Source: Tilletia caries (Eukaryota; Basidiomycota; Exobasidiomycetes; Tilletiales; Tilletiaceae). Taken from it: 64,000 bases of DNA. The notes beneath the pieces are model-generated. The model made no database searches and had not been told where the DNA came from. It was given only the letters and a program-made list of their open reading frames with translations. The stretch is from positions 186,001-250,000 of the forward strand of contig JALUTQ010000006.1 in NCBI GenBank assembly GCA_032718865.1. Direction: 5' to 3'. The position numbers and the translations under genes are program-made. Of the stretch, positions 54,012-64,000 are shown one piece after another (the stretch's first letter is position 1; the number at the start of each line of letters is the position of its first letter).

Positions 54012-54428
54012 TCGAAGGGCTCGGCAGCGGAACGTTCTGTGGCTCTATGACTGTACGATCCTCTTCTTTGTAAAACATGGATTCGCCAGCGAACCGTTGC
54101 ATCATAATGACAGCTTCCCCACTCCCCGTTCTCATCTGTACACATGCGTTCGTTGTGTATCGTGATTGGAACGCATCTCCTTCGTGAACGGCATGCCGGC
54201 CCGCTCTCGCCGTTCCCTTCTTTGGGATTCGGAGCGACCAACAACGCGCGGGAACTTGGAGCTTGAAACGCTTTTAACCACAACGCAGCTCGGATCGCGA
54301 CTGGCTGCGATACGCGTCCTTGCATCCGAACAACACGCCGAGGGACATCGACGGGAAGAGCAGTGAAGCAACGCGCATCCGTGCATCCGCGCATCCGCAC
54401 ACCCCCAGCCAGCCAGCCACAGCCCAAC
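54012..54428. other. Intergenic region
   Basis: About 420 bp; ends in a CATCCGCGCATCC repeat just before the APSES gene. No coding evidence. Confidence 0.4.
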
Positions 54429-56079
54429 ATGCCCGCGGTGCGCTTCGACATGACCTACCCGCAGCGCGAAGGCTTCACCCGCCAGATCATCAAGGACATC
54501 GACATCTGGGCCTACACCATGCCGCTGCCGGAGGGCGAGAGCCAGTACGGCCCGCCCATGACGCGCAGGGTCGACAATGACTACGTGAACGCGACGCGTC
54601 TACTTCAGCTCACGCGTCTTAACCCCAGCCAGCGCGCGCGGGAGCTGGCCGTGCAGCCGACGATTATCATACGTGGAGGCCTTAACAACATCCAGGGGAC
54701 GTGGTGAGTTTCCTCCCTTACATGTCTGAACCACGTCTTCATGCGCGCCTCCCTCTCTTCTGCTTAGCTGACTCAGTGCAACGTAATTCCTTCCCGTTTC
54801 TCCATCTGCGCCGTGGTCTGACAGGGTCCCTCTCGAGCGCGCCAAGGAGCTCGCCAAAAGATACGAGATCGAGCAGATTCTCGAGCCAATTCTCTTCGAT
54901 CCCGATCAAGCTCCCAAGGACTTCGTCGATGAGCGCCAGCATCCTCAGCACACAGCGCCAAAGAGGAAGTTACCAGCGACACCCACAACGCCGGCAACTC
55001 CTGCCACTGATGCTGCTGCTCCAACCCCCCGGGTTGCTTCTACTCCCGCACCTTCCGGACGCCGAACTGGAACCACAGCTGGACGTAGTTCAGAACCGGG
55101 AGCACGCGCGAAGGGCAAGGCGGCTGTCGCAGCTGCCGCCCAGGCGCTAGCGTCTTCCACAGCAAAATCAGCCCCATCCAGTCCTGCCGCCCGACAGTCC
55201 GACACCAAACTGGGCAAGCGGAAGTTCGGCGCAATGGACTCTACGGGCCCCTCACCTTTCCCCACGCCTGCAGATGGTCGTCCTCAGCAGGTCGAGATTG
55301 CGTCCTGGACCGCTCGCTCGCAGGGCGGCGATTCGGGTCCTCAGGCCACTTGGCTCTCACGATCGGGTAGTGGCTCGGTGCCGTCGGGCAGCTCGAACGG
55401 CGATGCTTCCATAGCCAAGACGGCGGCGATAGGGACGGATCTGAAGCAAGGTCTCGATGCCGCCGAACGGCTCCGTCCACGATCGCCCACGCTGTCCCAG
55501 CTGCAGAGTATGCTGCAATCGAACAAGCGGAGAGAGTCCAGTCCTGGCTTGCGCTCGACGGCTGCTTCTAACTCGGCTCGATCTTCGTTGAGAGGAACGG
55601 CTAACACCGCTGGACTTCCTCGGGAGAACGACCGGTCGACTGCTGGGCCCTCTTCTGCTTTCCCCAAGACGGGCTCAAGCTCATCCTGGTCCGCCGACAT
55701 TGGCTCATATTCTACCTTCTCCGGATCCAACCCGTCCGTGCTGAATGGCGGGCCATCCCATCCCAGCCACTCGTCGTCGTCGTCCTCGACCCTGTCCGTG
55801 CACGACCCGACGACATGGGACAGCAAGTACGTCGCCGCCTTCGGTCGGAGCCGGGGCTGGAACGAGCAACGCGTGCTGTCCAAGCTGCGGGATAGCGACA
55901 TCGATGGAACCTTATTGCTCAGTCTCGACCTGAATCAGCAGAGCGTCTTCGTGCTCGATCGGTGCGGGATCACCGTGCCTGGCGACCAGATGCGGATCAT
56001 CCAGGCCGCACAGTTCTTGAGGGAGATCTACCCTACGGGACCCGAACATCGTCTCTTCGGCCAGGCACCCAATGCTTAA
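54429..56079 (+). CDS. APSES/KilA-N transcription factor with C-terminal SAM-like domain
   Basis: Two exons (54429-54703, 54825-56079), 509 residues. The first 125 residues form a KilA-N/APSES DNA-binding domain: RRVDNDYVNATRLLQLTRLN, then PTIIIRGGLNNIQGTWVPLE and RAKELAKRYEIEQILEPILF. APSES proteins control cell-cycle entry and morphogenesis in fungi. There are no ankyrin repeats as in MBF/SBF subunits. After a long Ser/Pro-rich linker, residues about 430-495 (SKYVAAFGRSRGWNEQRVLS, DIDGTLLLSLD, VPGDQMRIIQAAQFLREIYP) look like a SAM domain, which may mediate oligomerisation. KRKFGAMD is a candidate nuclear signal. The APSES-plus-SAM combination is the notable feature; I know of no well-studied orthologue to name. 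Confidence 0.82.
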
Positions 56080-56712
56080 GAACGGGGGCACGCGCGCGCA
56101 GCCAAGAGCATGCGATTGGCGCCATCTACAGCCAGTCCCCTCGATTATCGTCTCTTCCCCAATCAATTCGTCTTGCAATGACCTGCTTCAAGGACCAGCA
56201 GCCAAGCATATGTTCCATTTCCCAGGCACGCCTTCAAACCATCTCGCCGCGGGATTTTATCGTCCAGGATCCTCCAAGTCCTTTTCTCCCTTCCTCTTCT
56301 TTTTTTTTCGGCCTTCGTCCCTCTTCCACTCCGCGTCGTCTTACTACATACGACCTTACCCGCACAGTCGGCAGCCACAACCTTATCGTTCCGGGCATTC
56401 TTCAACCGTTCTCCTGCCCGCGCTTTTCTTCCCTCTTTGTATGTCACAAGCGTCACAATTGTGCGTCAGTGTAATAAGCAGCACTCCCTTACTCAAGGGG
56501 AAATCAATATCTCGTTGATCAAGGAAGTGAGGGTCGACTTGAGCGGCCTACCCTGCTTTGTAACCTAGCAACGGACACCATGGTCGTCTCTGCGTCCACG
56601 TAATGATTCATTCCGACGAGCCGGCCGTGACTCTTGTTGGGATCCTGTGAGGATGAGCCGGGTGAAAGGTGTATCATTGCGAAGGAAAGCATGACCATCA
56701 GTGAGAGAGAGT
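56080..56712. other. Convergent 3' region
   Basis: About 630 bp between the stops of the APSES gene and the proteasome gene. AT-richer, with a poly-T near 56310. A GGATCCTGTGAGGATG-type sequence at about 56639-56656 recurs at 56820-56837 across the PRE5 exon 2 boundary, together with GAGCCGGCCGTGACTCTTGT, a short direct duplication. Confidence 0.5.
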
Positions 56713-57657
56713 TCACTCCTGCATGTCGCCTGTCCCTGGGTCTGCGGATTCTGTTGCTTCTGTTGATGTCTCTGTTGCTGCTGCTGCTGCGGCCGCCGCG
56801 GAGCCGGCCGTGACTCTTGTTGGGATCCTGTGAGGATGGAAGCCAAGATAGAGAGTTTAAAGGAGGGATGTCAGCGCATGTGTTGATGAACAGGAGAGAC
56901 AAGCACAAACGCACCGGTCAAAGTAGGGCTTGAGCTCGTCTCCCTCGATGATCCTGAACTTCTCTCCGGACCGCGCAGCGGCGGTGTTCAAGTCGGCATC
57001 CGCGCCCGGCCCGACAAGCGAGACGGAGATGGCATCGAGGTCGAGCTCCTTGCTCTGAGGCAGGGTGTCGCGCAGGGCTGTGAGGCCGTGGAGGAGCAAG
57101 TCGTCGAGGGAAGCCTCGGGGAACTTCTCAAAGTTGCGCTCGAGGTATGTCTTAGCACTGGCAGAGCGCGCACCGAGCGCCATGGCGACGTATTCGAGGC
57201 AATTTCCGGTTGGGCTGAATTCGAAGAGGTGGGGGCCAGCGCCGTCGACGCCGATGATGAGGAAGCCGACACCGTACGGGCGCTTGCCGTACTGCATTGT
57301 GTTGAGCTGGGCGCGGTCGGCAAGGGCGGAAGCGATGCGACTAAGAGGCAGGGGTCGGGCGTAGAGCATGCGGGAGGAGAGGGCGAGCTGGCGCATGTAG
57401 TTGGACAGCACACGGGCGTCGGAGGTGAGGCCGGCGAAGGCGATGCCGACGTGGTTGTCGACGCGGAGCATCTTGTTCTGGTAGGAGGCGAGCTCGGAGG
57501 GCGCGCGCTTGAGGGCGACGAGGACGGCGTGTGTGTTGGAGCGGAGGCCGACGACGGCGCTGCCCTGCTTGATGGCCTCCTGTGCGTATGCGATCTGCCA
57601 GATCTGCCCCTGCGGACTGAACACGGTGATGTCGGAGTCGTACGTGTTGCGGAACAT
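56713..57657 (-). CDS. PRE5: 20S proteasome subunit alpha-6 (PSMA1 / Pre5)
   Basis: Two exons on the minus strand, 57657-56915 and 56827-56713, 285 residues. It is a structural alpha-ring subunit of the 20S core. MFRNTYDSDITVFSPQGQ is the family N-terminus; AVVGLRSNTHAVLVALKRAP, FAGLTSDARVLSNYMRQLAL, YGKRPYGVGFLIIGVDGAGP and ALGARSASAKTYLERNFEKF are all strong matches. The helix that normally reads FQ(I/V)EYAxEA is IWQIAYAQEA here, so a nearly invariant Glu is Ala. The C-terminal exon gives an Ala/Thr/Glu-rich tail (ETSTEATESADPGTGDMQE) as in other fungi. The 5' leader has a GTGAGT repeat. Confidence 0.94.
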
Positions 57658-57668
57658 CGCTGCTATTC

Positions 57669-57714
57669 AGCGTGAGTGAGTGTGAGTGTGAGTGTGAGTG
57701 TGAGTGTGGGTGTG
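57669..57714. repeat. GTGAGT/GTGTGAGT simple repeat in PRE5 leader
   Basis: Six-base GTGTGA units repeated about six times, 12-57 bp upstream of the PRE5 ATG. On the minus strand it reads CACTCACACTCACA. Confidence 0.8.
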
Positions 57715-57926
57715 GATGCTGGCACGGTGATGGTGATCGTGAGCAGCGACCTCGGGATGAGCTGGCGTGATGCGTCTGTGCGAAGCTGAGTGGAGAGCGA
57801 GGGAGACGCAACAGCGGAACAACGCGGGATGCAGCGAGCCCGGCCTGCTCCGAGCCAAGCTTCCCACGGCCTTCCCTTTGTGCCAACTCCCACTCGGATA
57901 CATAGGAGGTAAACCACAGGATGGTA

Positions 57927-57946
57927 TAGTCTGGTCACACCAGACC
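57927..57946 (+). repeat. Left TIR of large element
   Basis: Identical to the right TIR and one mismatch from the left TIR of the 521-bp element. It is itself partly palindromic (GTCTGGTCACACCAGAC). Confidence 0.85.
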
Positions 57947-58074
57947 ACTCCAGTCAGCTGTACGTGGTCTGGGGACACTCGACCCGATTTTATTAGTATC
58001 TGGACAACCCCAAATGTACTACTATCACCATATCCCCATGCTTCACACCGGAACCAACACGCATCCTCACAAAC

Positions 58075-60963
58075 ATGACGCCCCAAGCAGAGCACCCTCG
58101 GTGAGTATAATGCACACACGTTCAAACAGCCATGTTGCGACGGTGCAGCGGCTTGCTACTGTGCTGCAAGCGAGGAAGGTGACAACCGCAGTTTCGTCCA
58201 TTGGCGGGTCTATACTCTATAGAATTACTGACAGCCATTGTTCCTTGTTGCACAGAATTACGCGGCTCGAGAAGACAGAAGCTGTTCATGCGGCTATGGT
58301 GGAGGTCGGTCTATCCTTCTCCGACTTTTTAGAGGAGTTCCTCACCACCAAGGCCAGTAGCTTGCAGCGCATTCGGTCAATCTGGCTTTCCTACCGCTCC
58401 GATCGTCAATACGGACCTCTACGCCTCGTTCAGCTGCTTAGCGAGGCCGTGCGCAGTGCTGGAGACGATGGAGCAGTCGCGTACGACAAAGGGGTTGCAT
58501 CTATCCTCTCCGACACCATCGCTGACGAAAAGAACCAGGCCTCCCACGTACCCGGATTTCGATCTTCCGACTTTCTGAAAGATTCTTCGGCACCGGAAAC
58601 GAATCAACTTCGATACCTGAGCACGTTGATGGAAGAGCATCTTCCCGTGACGTTATGCGTCGCAGATTGTCTATGCGGAACCATCAACCAAGAAGGCCCT
58701 GTCTCTGACGGTCAAAAGGAAATCGACGGCCACATGACCGAGGACCCCCCAGTACTGTCAGAATCTCGGCAGGTGAGCAAGCTGATTAACGTATCATACA
58801 GGCACCACTCACCAGTTTCCTGACTGAACAGATGGCTTTTGATTCACAGGCAGCCGTTGTCTGCCTATCACTTGCTCTGAACCTGCGCAGCGAACGAATG
58901 AACAGACTGCAGACGGTCCTTGGTCTGTTTCTCAGGTTCAAACACACGCCCAAACCAATCCACACGATGCTCCATCGGCTAGGACTAGCGACTTGCCCGA
59001 AAACCAGCTCTCGTCACCTGGTCGAATTCAACAAGATCTCTCTTACCAAAGCCAAGACCATGATGCAGAATCCAGAACGAGTCCACACCCTCGTTTACGA
59101 CAACTTCGACATTTATGTTCAAGAGTTGTCCAATCGGGTCACATCAGCAACTCGAGTCGTCAACCTTACCTGTCGAATGGTGGTCGAGCTTCCAGAGTCG
59201 TTTTCCTCCGCAGATATATCCACGTCCATCCTATCCACCGTCAACGCTCCGCGAGATTTGAAGGAATCCGAAGTTCTGGGTGATGATGCGTATCTGACAC
59301 GCGCTGCGCATCTGTTCTTGGCCCAAGAGCTGCTCCAATCGAAGCGCGCAGCGAGCGATGCTCAAAGCAAACGTGTGCGGGACACCATTCGACTCCTGCG
59401 GGACTACATTCGAGACCTCCGTGACGCTCACCGCGTAGACGAGCTCTCAGCAGCGCGATGGCAGGTAGCTCCGCTTCCATTGATAGAGGCGAACGAAGGG
59501 AGCCTTGACGGAACTCTGGCTGTGATGGAGGATACTTCAATCATTCTGGGCGTTTACGATGAGGTTGAGATTGCCGACACTACGGCTGCATCTCAAACGT
59601 CTTCCTCCTCACCAAACCAAACCAGGTGGGACATTCGGCGCTCCAGCGTTTTGCCAATGGACGGCGTCTTGCTGGTCGTTGGAGATTTAAAGACGCACAG
59701 GAATGCCGAGGCAGCATTGAAGGGACGTAGCCGGCATACTAAAGCTGAAGACAGGTATGAATTTATACATTCAATGTCTGCTCCCTGGCATTTGCACCTT
59801 AACTGGGTGTGGGCGATATTCAAAACACACTTCTCGACATCCAAGGTTGGGTATCAAGCGAGCTTAGAGCGTCTTCGTGACGCGCTCCGTCGAGGCAAGA
59901 CAGCGCTGCGAGAGGATGAACCGCTGTACAACGAAGCCTGGGCTTTGATCCAGCATACGTTTAGCGGGTGGATCCGATGCCTGTTTGTTGCACAGCTAGG
60001 CAAGCAAAGGAAAGATTTGGCGACATGGACGCCGTCCAACGCTGATGCGGTTCGCGAGCTCGTAGACGCTGTTCGTAATGCAGCGTTGACGGAACCATCG
60101 ATACATGCTGCCGAGCTACTTCAAGACGAGGTCGGGGCGAACGCGCGTCGATTCCTACGCGATGCACTTCTGGCGATAGAGTGGAGCGACGCTTGTCGGA
60201 CGGGAGACGTTGGGAGGATGCTGATGGCCCAAAGGTTCCTGGCTGTTGCGTTTGCCGGCGTCGGCAAGCACCAGTACTCGCAGACGTGCCTGGACGAGAT
60301 CTGGGCCCATAAGGTACTACCGGTCAAAACATGGCGAACCCTGGCCGCCGCCCGCCTCATCAATCGCTTTGGGGTCCAGAACGGCTTCATCGGCGCCGAT
60401 CTGTACCAAGAACACTTGAACAAAGAGCTACAGGTCAGTGGGGGGTAAACGACAGAAGAGACCTTTGAGGATGCGGTCGCTCACCTTTCCTTGTATCTCC
60501 GATTTCCATTCAGCGGGTAGATACCAAGCACGGAGCAGCAACGGCGGTTTCGAGACTGCGGGATTGCTTCTCGGCTATTGCGGAGATTTCGAGATCCCTG
60601 AACGATGCCCATCCGGAGCTCTTCGACAAGAACGGACGAAGGCTGAAGGATGACGATGGTCATGTCAAGGATGTTGAGCGGGTTTGCAATCTGGCTCAGC
60701 AAGACGGACTCTTCGACGTACATTCGGGTAGATTGTCAAACGAGACATTGGCCGCACGCGTCAGTCGTAAGCCAAAACCAAACGCGGCAGGGGTTCCGAC
60801 TGGGATGGATTTGATCGCCGATCTGCTGCCAACGCAGTGCGGTACCGATGTGCTCGAGAAGGGGTTGAACTACTTGAGAGCGAAGGGACTTCAACAGTGG
60901 AAGAACGCAAGATCAGCATGGTGTCGATACGAGGCCTTGCTGCGAGAGTCACAGAGAACCTAG
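58075..60963 (+). CDS. DUF6589-like protein, putative transposition-associated protein
   Basis: Exons 58075-58100, 58256-58772, 58832-60433 and 60514-60963, phases consistent, about 864 residues. A 30-nt mini-exon at about 58149-58178 is possible. The central part has RVHTLVYDNFDIYVQELSNR, VLLVVGDLKTHRNAEAALKG, EDRYEFIHSMSAPWHLHLNW and VWAIFKTHF. The pattern of GD, a D followed by an aromatic-rich stretch, LH and N, then a basic loop, matches the fungal DUF6589 family. That family is expanded in many basidiomycetes, its function is unknown, and it may hide an RNase-H-like nuclease core. After 60963 an acidic frame (LLDSEPDILSDDARRALEEE) stays open to 61202; an unrecognised intron near 60900 might join it as the true tail. 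Confidence 0.68.
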
Positions 60964-61300
60964 AAACAGATCAGGAAGAGGGTCTCGTAGTCGCGACTGA
61001 GGAGGACGCGGTTGACGTACCTAGACTTCTGGATTCCGAGCCCGACATTCTCAGCGATGACGCCAGACGAGCCCTAGAAGAGGAACAGATGCATCGGAAT
61101 TGGTTGCGCAGGGAGGAAGAAGCTGAAGCTGAATTAGCGCTGGTGGACGAGGATATCACAGGGGATGGTGGTGAAGAAGGATTGATAGTGAGACAGGAGT
61201 AATCGTAACTCACCTCTGCGTTTGCGTTGATGTGTAGGTCCGCACAAGGCTGCTGAATGAACGAAGCTCATGCCTTAGATACCCATCCGTTTCGGGTTAA

Positions 61301-61699
61301 TCATGCGGCAATGGGAAGGGTGAGGCTGAGCGTAGCCCACTCCAACAGGGCAGGCAGCAACGCAATGGTATGTTCCTCTGACATGCCGGAAGAATGGCCA
61401 AGCAGAGACCGTATGTAAGAGTCGTCGATGCCCTCCTTGAACACGGCACGTGCGAGTAAGCGGGGTGCTCTGTCGATCAAGCCGCCCATCGTTTCGTCTG
61501 GCATCACAGATCGCTCCGTCTTCCACTCACGCACGCCGGAGCGGCTTTTGTATACGTTCCTCCTCCAAACAAACAAAGCCCTTCCCAAGCTGCGACAAAG
61601 CTCGACAGTATCGGAATGGGCAGGTGGAGCAGTCAGACGGCCCACGGCAGTAGAAACGCCGACATCGATTGGCAATCGTTCGACAGTGTTGCTGTCGTG
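61301..61699 (-). pseudogene. Former C-terminal tail of the helicase, in frame after a TGA
   Basis: No ATG begins this stretch, and its frame is the same as the helicase frame. It codes about 133 residues of plausible helical protein ending in LLPALLEWATLSLTLPIAA. The simplest reading is that one TGA at 61700 separates it from the helicase. Confidence 0.5.
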
Positions 61700-63951
61700 T
61701 CACTGGGAGCAGCAAGTGGGATTAGTGCCCTCCATTGTGCCTAGATCCGTGGTATAGCCAGCGTTCGGAATTCTCCTCCAGTAGAAGGACGACAGTGTGT
61801 CTTTGATTGGCCCATCACCGATAGATTCGGTGCTGACTGATGGAGGTGTCGGATTGTGCGGCTCGACAGTCTGAATCACAGGTTTGAAATCCAGCCGAAG
61901 AAGATCCGTGATTGCGACCCGCAAACATCCCGGAGTAGAAAACCATGTCTTGAGTTGGGTGTCGAGGTTGCTCCACTGCTGCTGCAGATGAGGAGTCAGA
62001 CTGGATGCCGGTGGCGCAGACTCCGGCGACGCTTCGTGCACTCGCCGAGCTTTGTAAAAATTCCGACATCGTTCGACCCAGTCAGGACACAGCAGGAGCG
62101 CCACTGCGCGCGATCCTGGGCCGCGAGCTCCACGTCCGAAGTGCTGGACCAGTCCTCGAAAGTCCTTCGGCAGCTCCCACTGGATGATCATATCTACGTC
62201 GGGTAAATCGATACCCATTCCGAGAGCCTCTGTGGCAAAGACGACTCGTATCGATCCTGAACGTAGGCCGGCCATCGTTTTTCGCTTCTCGTATGCGGAG
62301 TCCATAGCCGTGAACGAAGCAACCTGGTCCCTCAGCGATTCCGGGAGATGTTGTCGAAGTAGCTCCGCAGCCATCGTAGCCTTACTCCGTGAATTGACGT
62401 ATATGATCGTCTTTGGTAGCACGTTGGACCCATCCCTCGATTGGAGTATCGTAAGCAGATCGTGGAACGATGAAGCCGCATGCCGAAAAGGCTGAATGTC
62501 GTACGTGCACCCGTCTCGTTCTTTACCGACATCCAGCGCAAAGAAGGGAAACCGACCGAACTGTAGTGCTGAGCAAATTGAAGGCAGGGATGGTCCACTC
62601 AGCGTAGCTGACATGGCGAGTAGAGGAACGTTGGCGTTGAGCTTGGCCCGCAATAAACCGAGCTTGCCGAATTCCGGCCTGAAGGCCGCCCTTCCGGAGC
62701 CTGAGGCGATTCCCCAGTCGTACACGAGGTGTGCTTCATCCACGACAACGGCACGCAAGTCTCTGGCCCACATGCTCTCGCTGACGGCTTTGCCAACCCT
62801 GGTATTGTGGAACAGAACCTCGGGCGACAGAAAGACAACTTGCGCGGTGTTGTTCTCGATCTCTTGTATGGGATTGAATGCGCGCTCCTTTGACCCTCGG
62901 CCATGTATAAGCCTGCGCCGGGGACACTGCAAATGGTTAAAGATCACATCGGTCAACACGTCTGCCCTTAGCCTTACGCGCTGATTTATCCCGTTCAATG
63001 GACTGACCTCTGCACCGAGAGTGTCGGCGTTGAGCGCGACTGCCGATATACCCAGCTCATGCAAGATGTTGGTCTGGTGAATCATAAAGGTCTTCAGAAC
63101 ATATGTATGCAAGACAGAATGAATCGCGTTTATGTATCCTACCTGCTCCAACTGGATCTCTTTGAGTCCAGTGAAAACCAAAAAATTGGCCTTGGGAAGA
63201 CGAAGAAGAAGGGAGGCGAAGACCCAGATCATACTCTTGCCTGATCCCGTCCCCGCAGCAACGACTCCATCCATGCCGCCGAGCAAACGATAGACCGCCT
63301 CAACCTGCCATGGCTTCGGCTCCAATGGAAAATCACGAGAGCCCATGGCAGCGCGCACCCTCTCAATCAATATGTGTCTGGGAGGTAGCACATCTCGCTC
63401 CTTCCCAGACAGGCGAGGTCGCACTCGAGTTGTATTGGGTCCTGTGTTGTGGAAGGGAAAAAGAAAGGTAACCAGAAAAAATCTGTAAATGAGTAGCCGG
63501 CAACAGTCCACATAATCACACATCGAAAGCAACTCACTTATGCGTTTGCTGGCGCGTGTCTCAATGCCATGTGAGGCAGACGCGGCGGAAACTGGTTCAT
63601 TGTGACGGCTGGTGAATGCGGTTGGCGTGGGGGTGTTCAAGGAGAGGGATGCGGCCGTTTGGTCGGTCGGCGACGGCTGCGCATTGGGCGAACCCAAAGA
63701 ACCGTGCCAGAGCGCGCACAAAGCCTCTGCGCCAATCCGTTCTTCATTCGAGATGTGAAGATCACTGTATAAGTGTGATCAAAGTAGCAAGCATATGTAA
63801 ATTGTCAGCATTTATGCCCTGAAGTCTGCTCAACTCGAGTCTCAGTCATAAGATGCATCCATGCTCACATTTCCATGTCCTCCACTTGATCTGATCCCTG
63901 CCGAGCATTGATTGGCCCAACACCGGGCTCCGGCGAAGAAATCCGACGTCT
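61700..63951 (-). CDS. RecQ-like SF2 DNA helicase (5' end beyond window; in-frame stop before C-terminal tail)
   Basis: Minus strand. Upstream exons visible are 63951-63869 and one starting at 63764 (ISNEERIGAEALCALWHG). At least three further introns follow (about 63533-63442, near 63147-63079 and near 63005-62931). Motifs: AAGTGSGKSMIWVFASLLL (Walker A), VVFLSPEVL, VVVDEAHLVYDWG (DEAH), LLAMSATLSG (motif III), TIIYVNSRSKATMAAELL, VVFATEALGMGIDLPDVDMI and QHFGRGARGPGSRAVALLL (motif VI). This is a RecQ-type core without the recognisable RQC/HRDC modules. The frame ends in TGA at 61700-61702, but the same frame continues immediately for about 133 protein-like codons to 61301 (ELCRSLGRALFVWRRNVYKS, RAPRLLARAVFKEGIDDSYI). 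The C-terminus may therefore be lost by a nonsense change, or read by other means. Several introns are multiples of three without stops. Confidence 0.82.
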
Positions 63952-64000
63952 CTGGGCGATGAGAATAAGAGAAAAGATCACAGTCAGATATTAGCCGCGT

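Larger units (their letters stand above)
57927..64000 (+). mobile_element. Large TIR element carrying DUF6589-like and RecQ-like helicase genes (right end outside window)
   Basis: The left end TAGTCTGGTCACACCAGACC at 57927-57946 is the same 20 bp as the ends of the 521-bp element at 34912. The subterminal GGTCTGGGGACAYTCGAC recurs at about 57967-57984 at a similar distance. Just inside lie the DUF6589-like gene (plus strand) and, tail to tail with it, a RecQ-like helicase gene (minus strand) whose 5' end runs off the window. The element starts 270 bp upstream of the PRE5 start codon. Without the right end the TIR pair and target duplication of this copy cannot be confirmed. Confidence 0.72.

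Noticed and set aside
57927..64000. Telomere-linked helicase / subtelomere explanation for the RecQ-like gene
   Set aside because: No telomeric repeat is present in the window, and the gene lies beside a terminus shared with a bona fide TIR element next to conserved genes.

Overview
This is nuclear DNA of a filamentous or dimorphic fungus, most likely a basidiomycete. Genes sit on both strands, often with short shared promoters. Most are split by many short introns (about 50-110 nt) with GTGAGT-like donors and CAG/TAG acceptors, and base composition is GC-rich. Several proteins (HapX-type iron regulator, CPSF6-like RRM protein, APSES factor with a SAM-like tail, DUF6589-like protein) fit that group. 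The exact lineage cannot be fixed from the sequence alone.

Layout. 1-5.7 kb: 3' end of INO80, then a HapX-type bZIP factor. 5.7-14.4 kb: an accessory mosaic holding a direct duplication, a 1.5-kb inverted duplication carrying two copies of a small secreted cysteine-rich gene (one apparently broken), two truncated cation/proton antiporter fragments, WD40 gene fragments and a broken gene of unknown function. 14.7-23 kb: conserved genes (RPL35, CPSF6-like, aspartyl aminopeptidase, inositol-phosphosphingolipid phospholipase C). 23.7-26.7 kb: a tandem pair of unrecognised paralogues among satellite-like repeats. 27.2-34.4 kb: a methyltransferase, RRP5 and a 95-aa protein. 34.9-41.4 kb: two transposable elements side by side, a 521-bp TIR element with a perfect 10-bp target duplication and a 5.9-kb element with about 330-bp TIRs, an 8-bp target duplication, a DDE integrase-type transposase and a second, nine-or-more-exon accessory gene. 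41.9-57.7 kb: conserved genes (secreted Cys-rich protein, GOST/PTM1 membrane protein, QPRT, ESS2, DCAF11, APSES factor, proteasome alpha-6). 57.9 kb to the window end: the left part of a large element whose terminus matches the 521-bp element and which carries a DUF6589-like gene and a RecQ-like helicase gene, convergently arranged.

The most interesting candidates for something undescribed are (i) the DUF6589-plus-helicase element and its non-autonomous relative, which share a 20-bp TIR and a subterminal motif; (ii) the integrase-type transposon with a coiled-coil/zinc-finger partner protein; (iii) the inverted pair of small secreted cysteine-rich genes; and (iv) the tandem nuclear-protein-like paralogues.

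Gene models were built by hand from reading frames, splice signals and family memory; no alignment or search was run. Exon joins listed were checked for phase; start codons are the least certain part.
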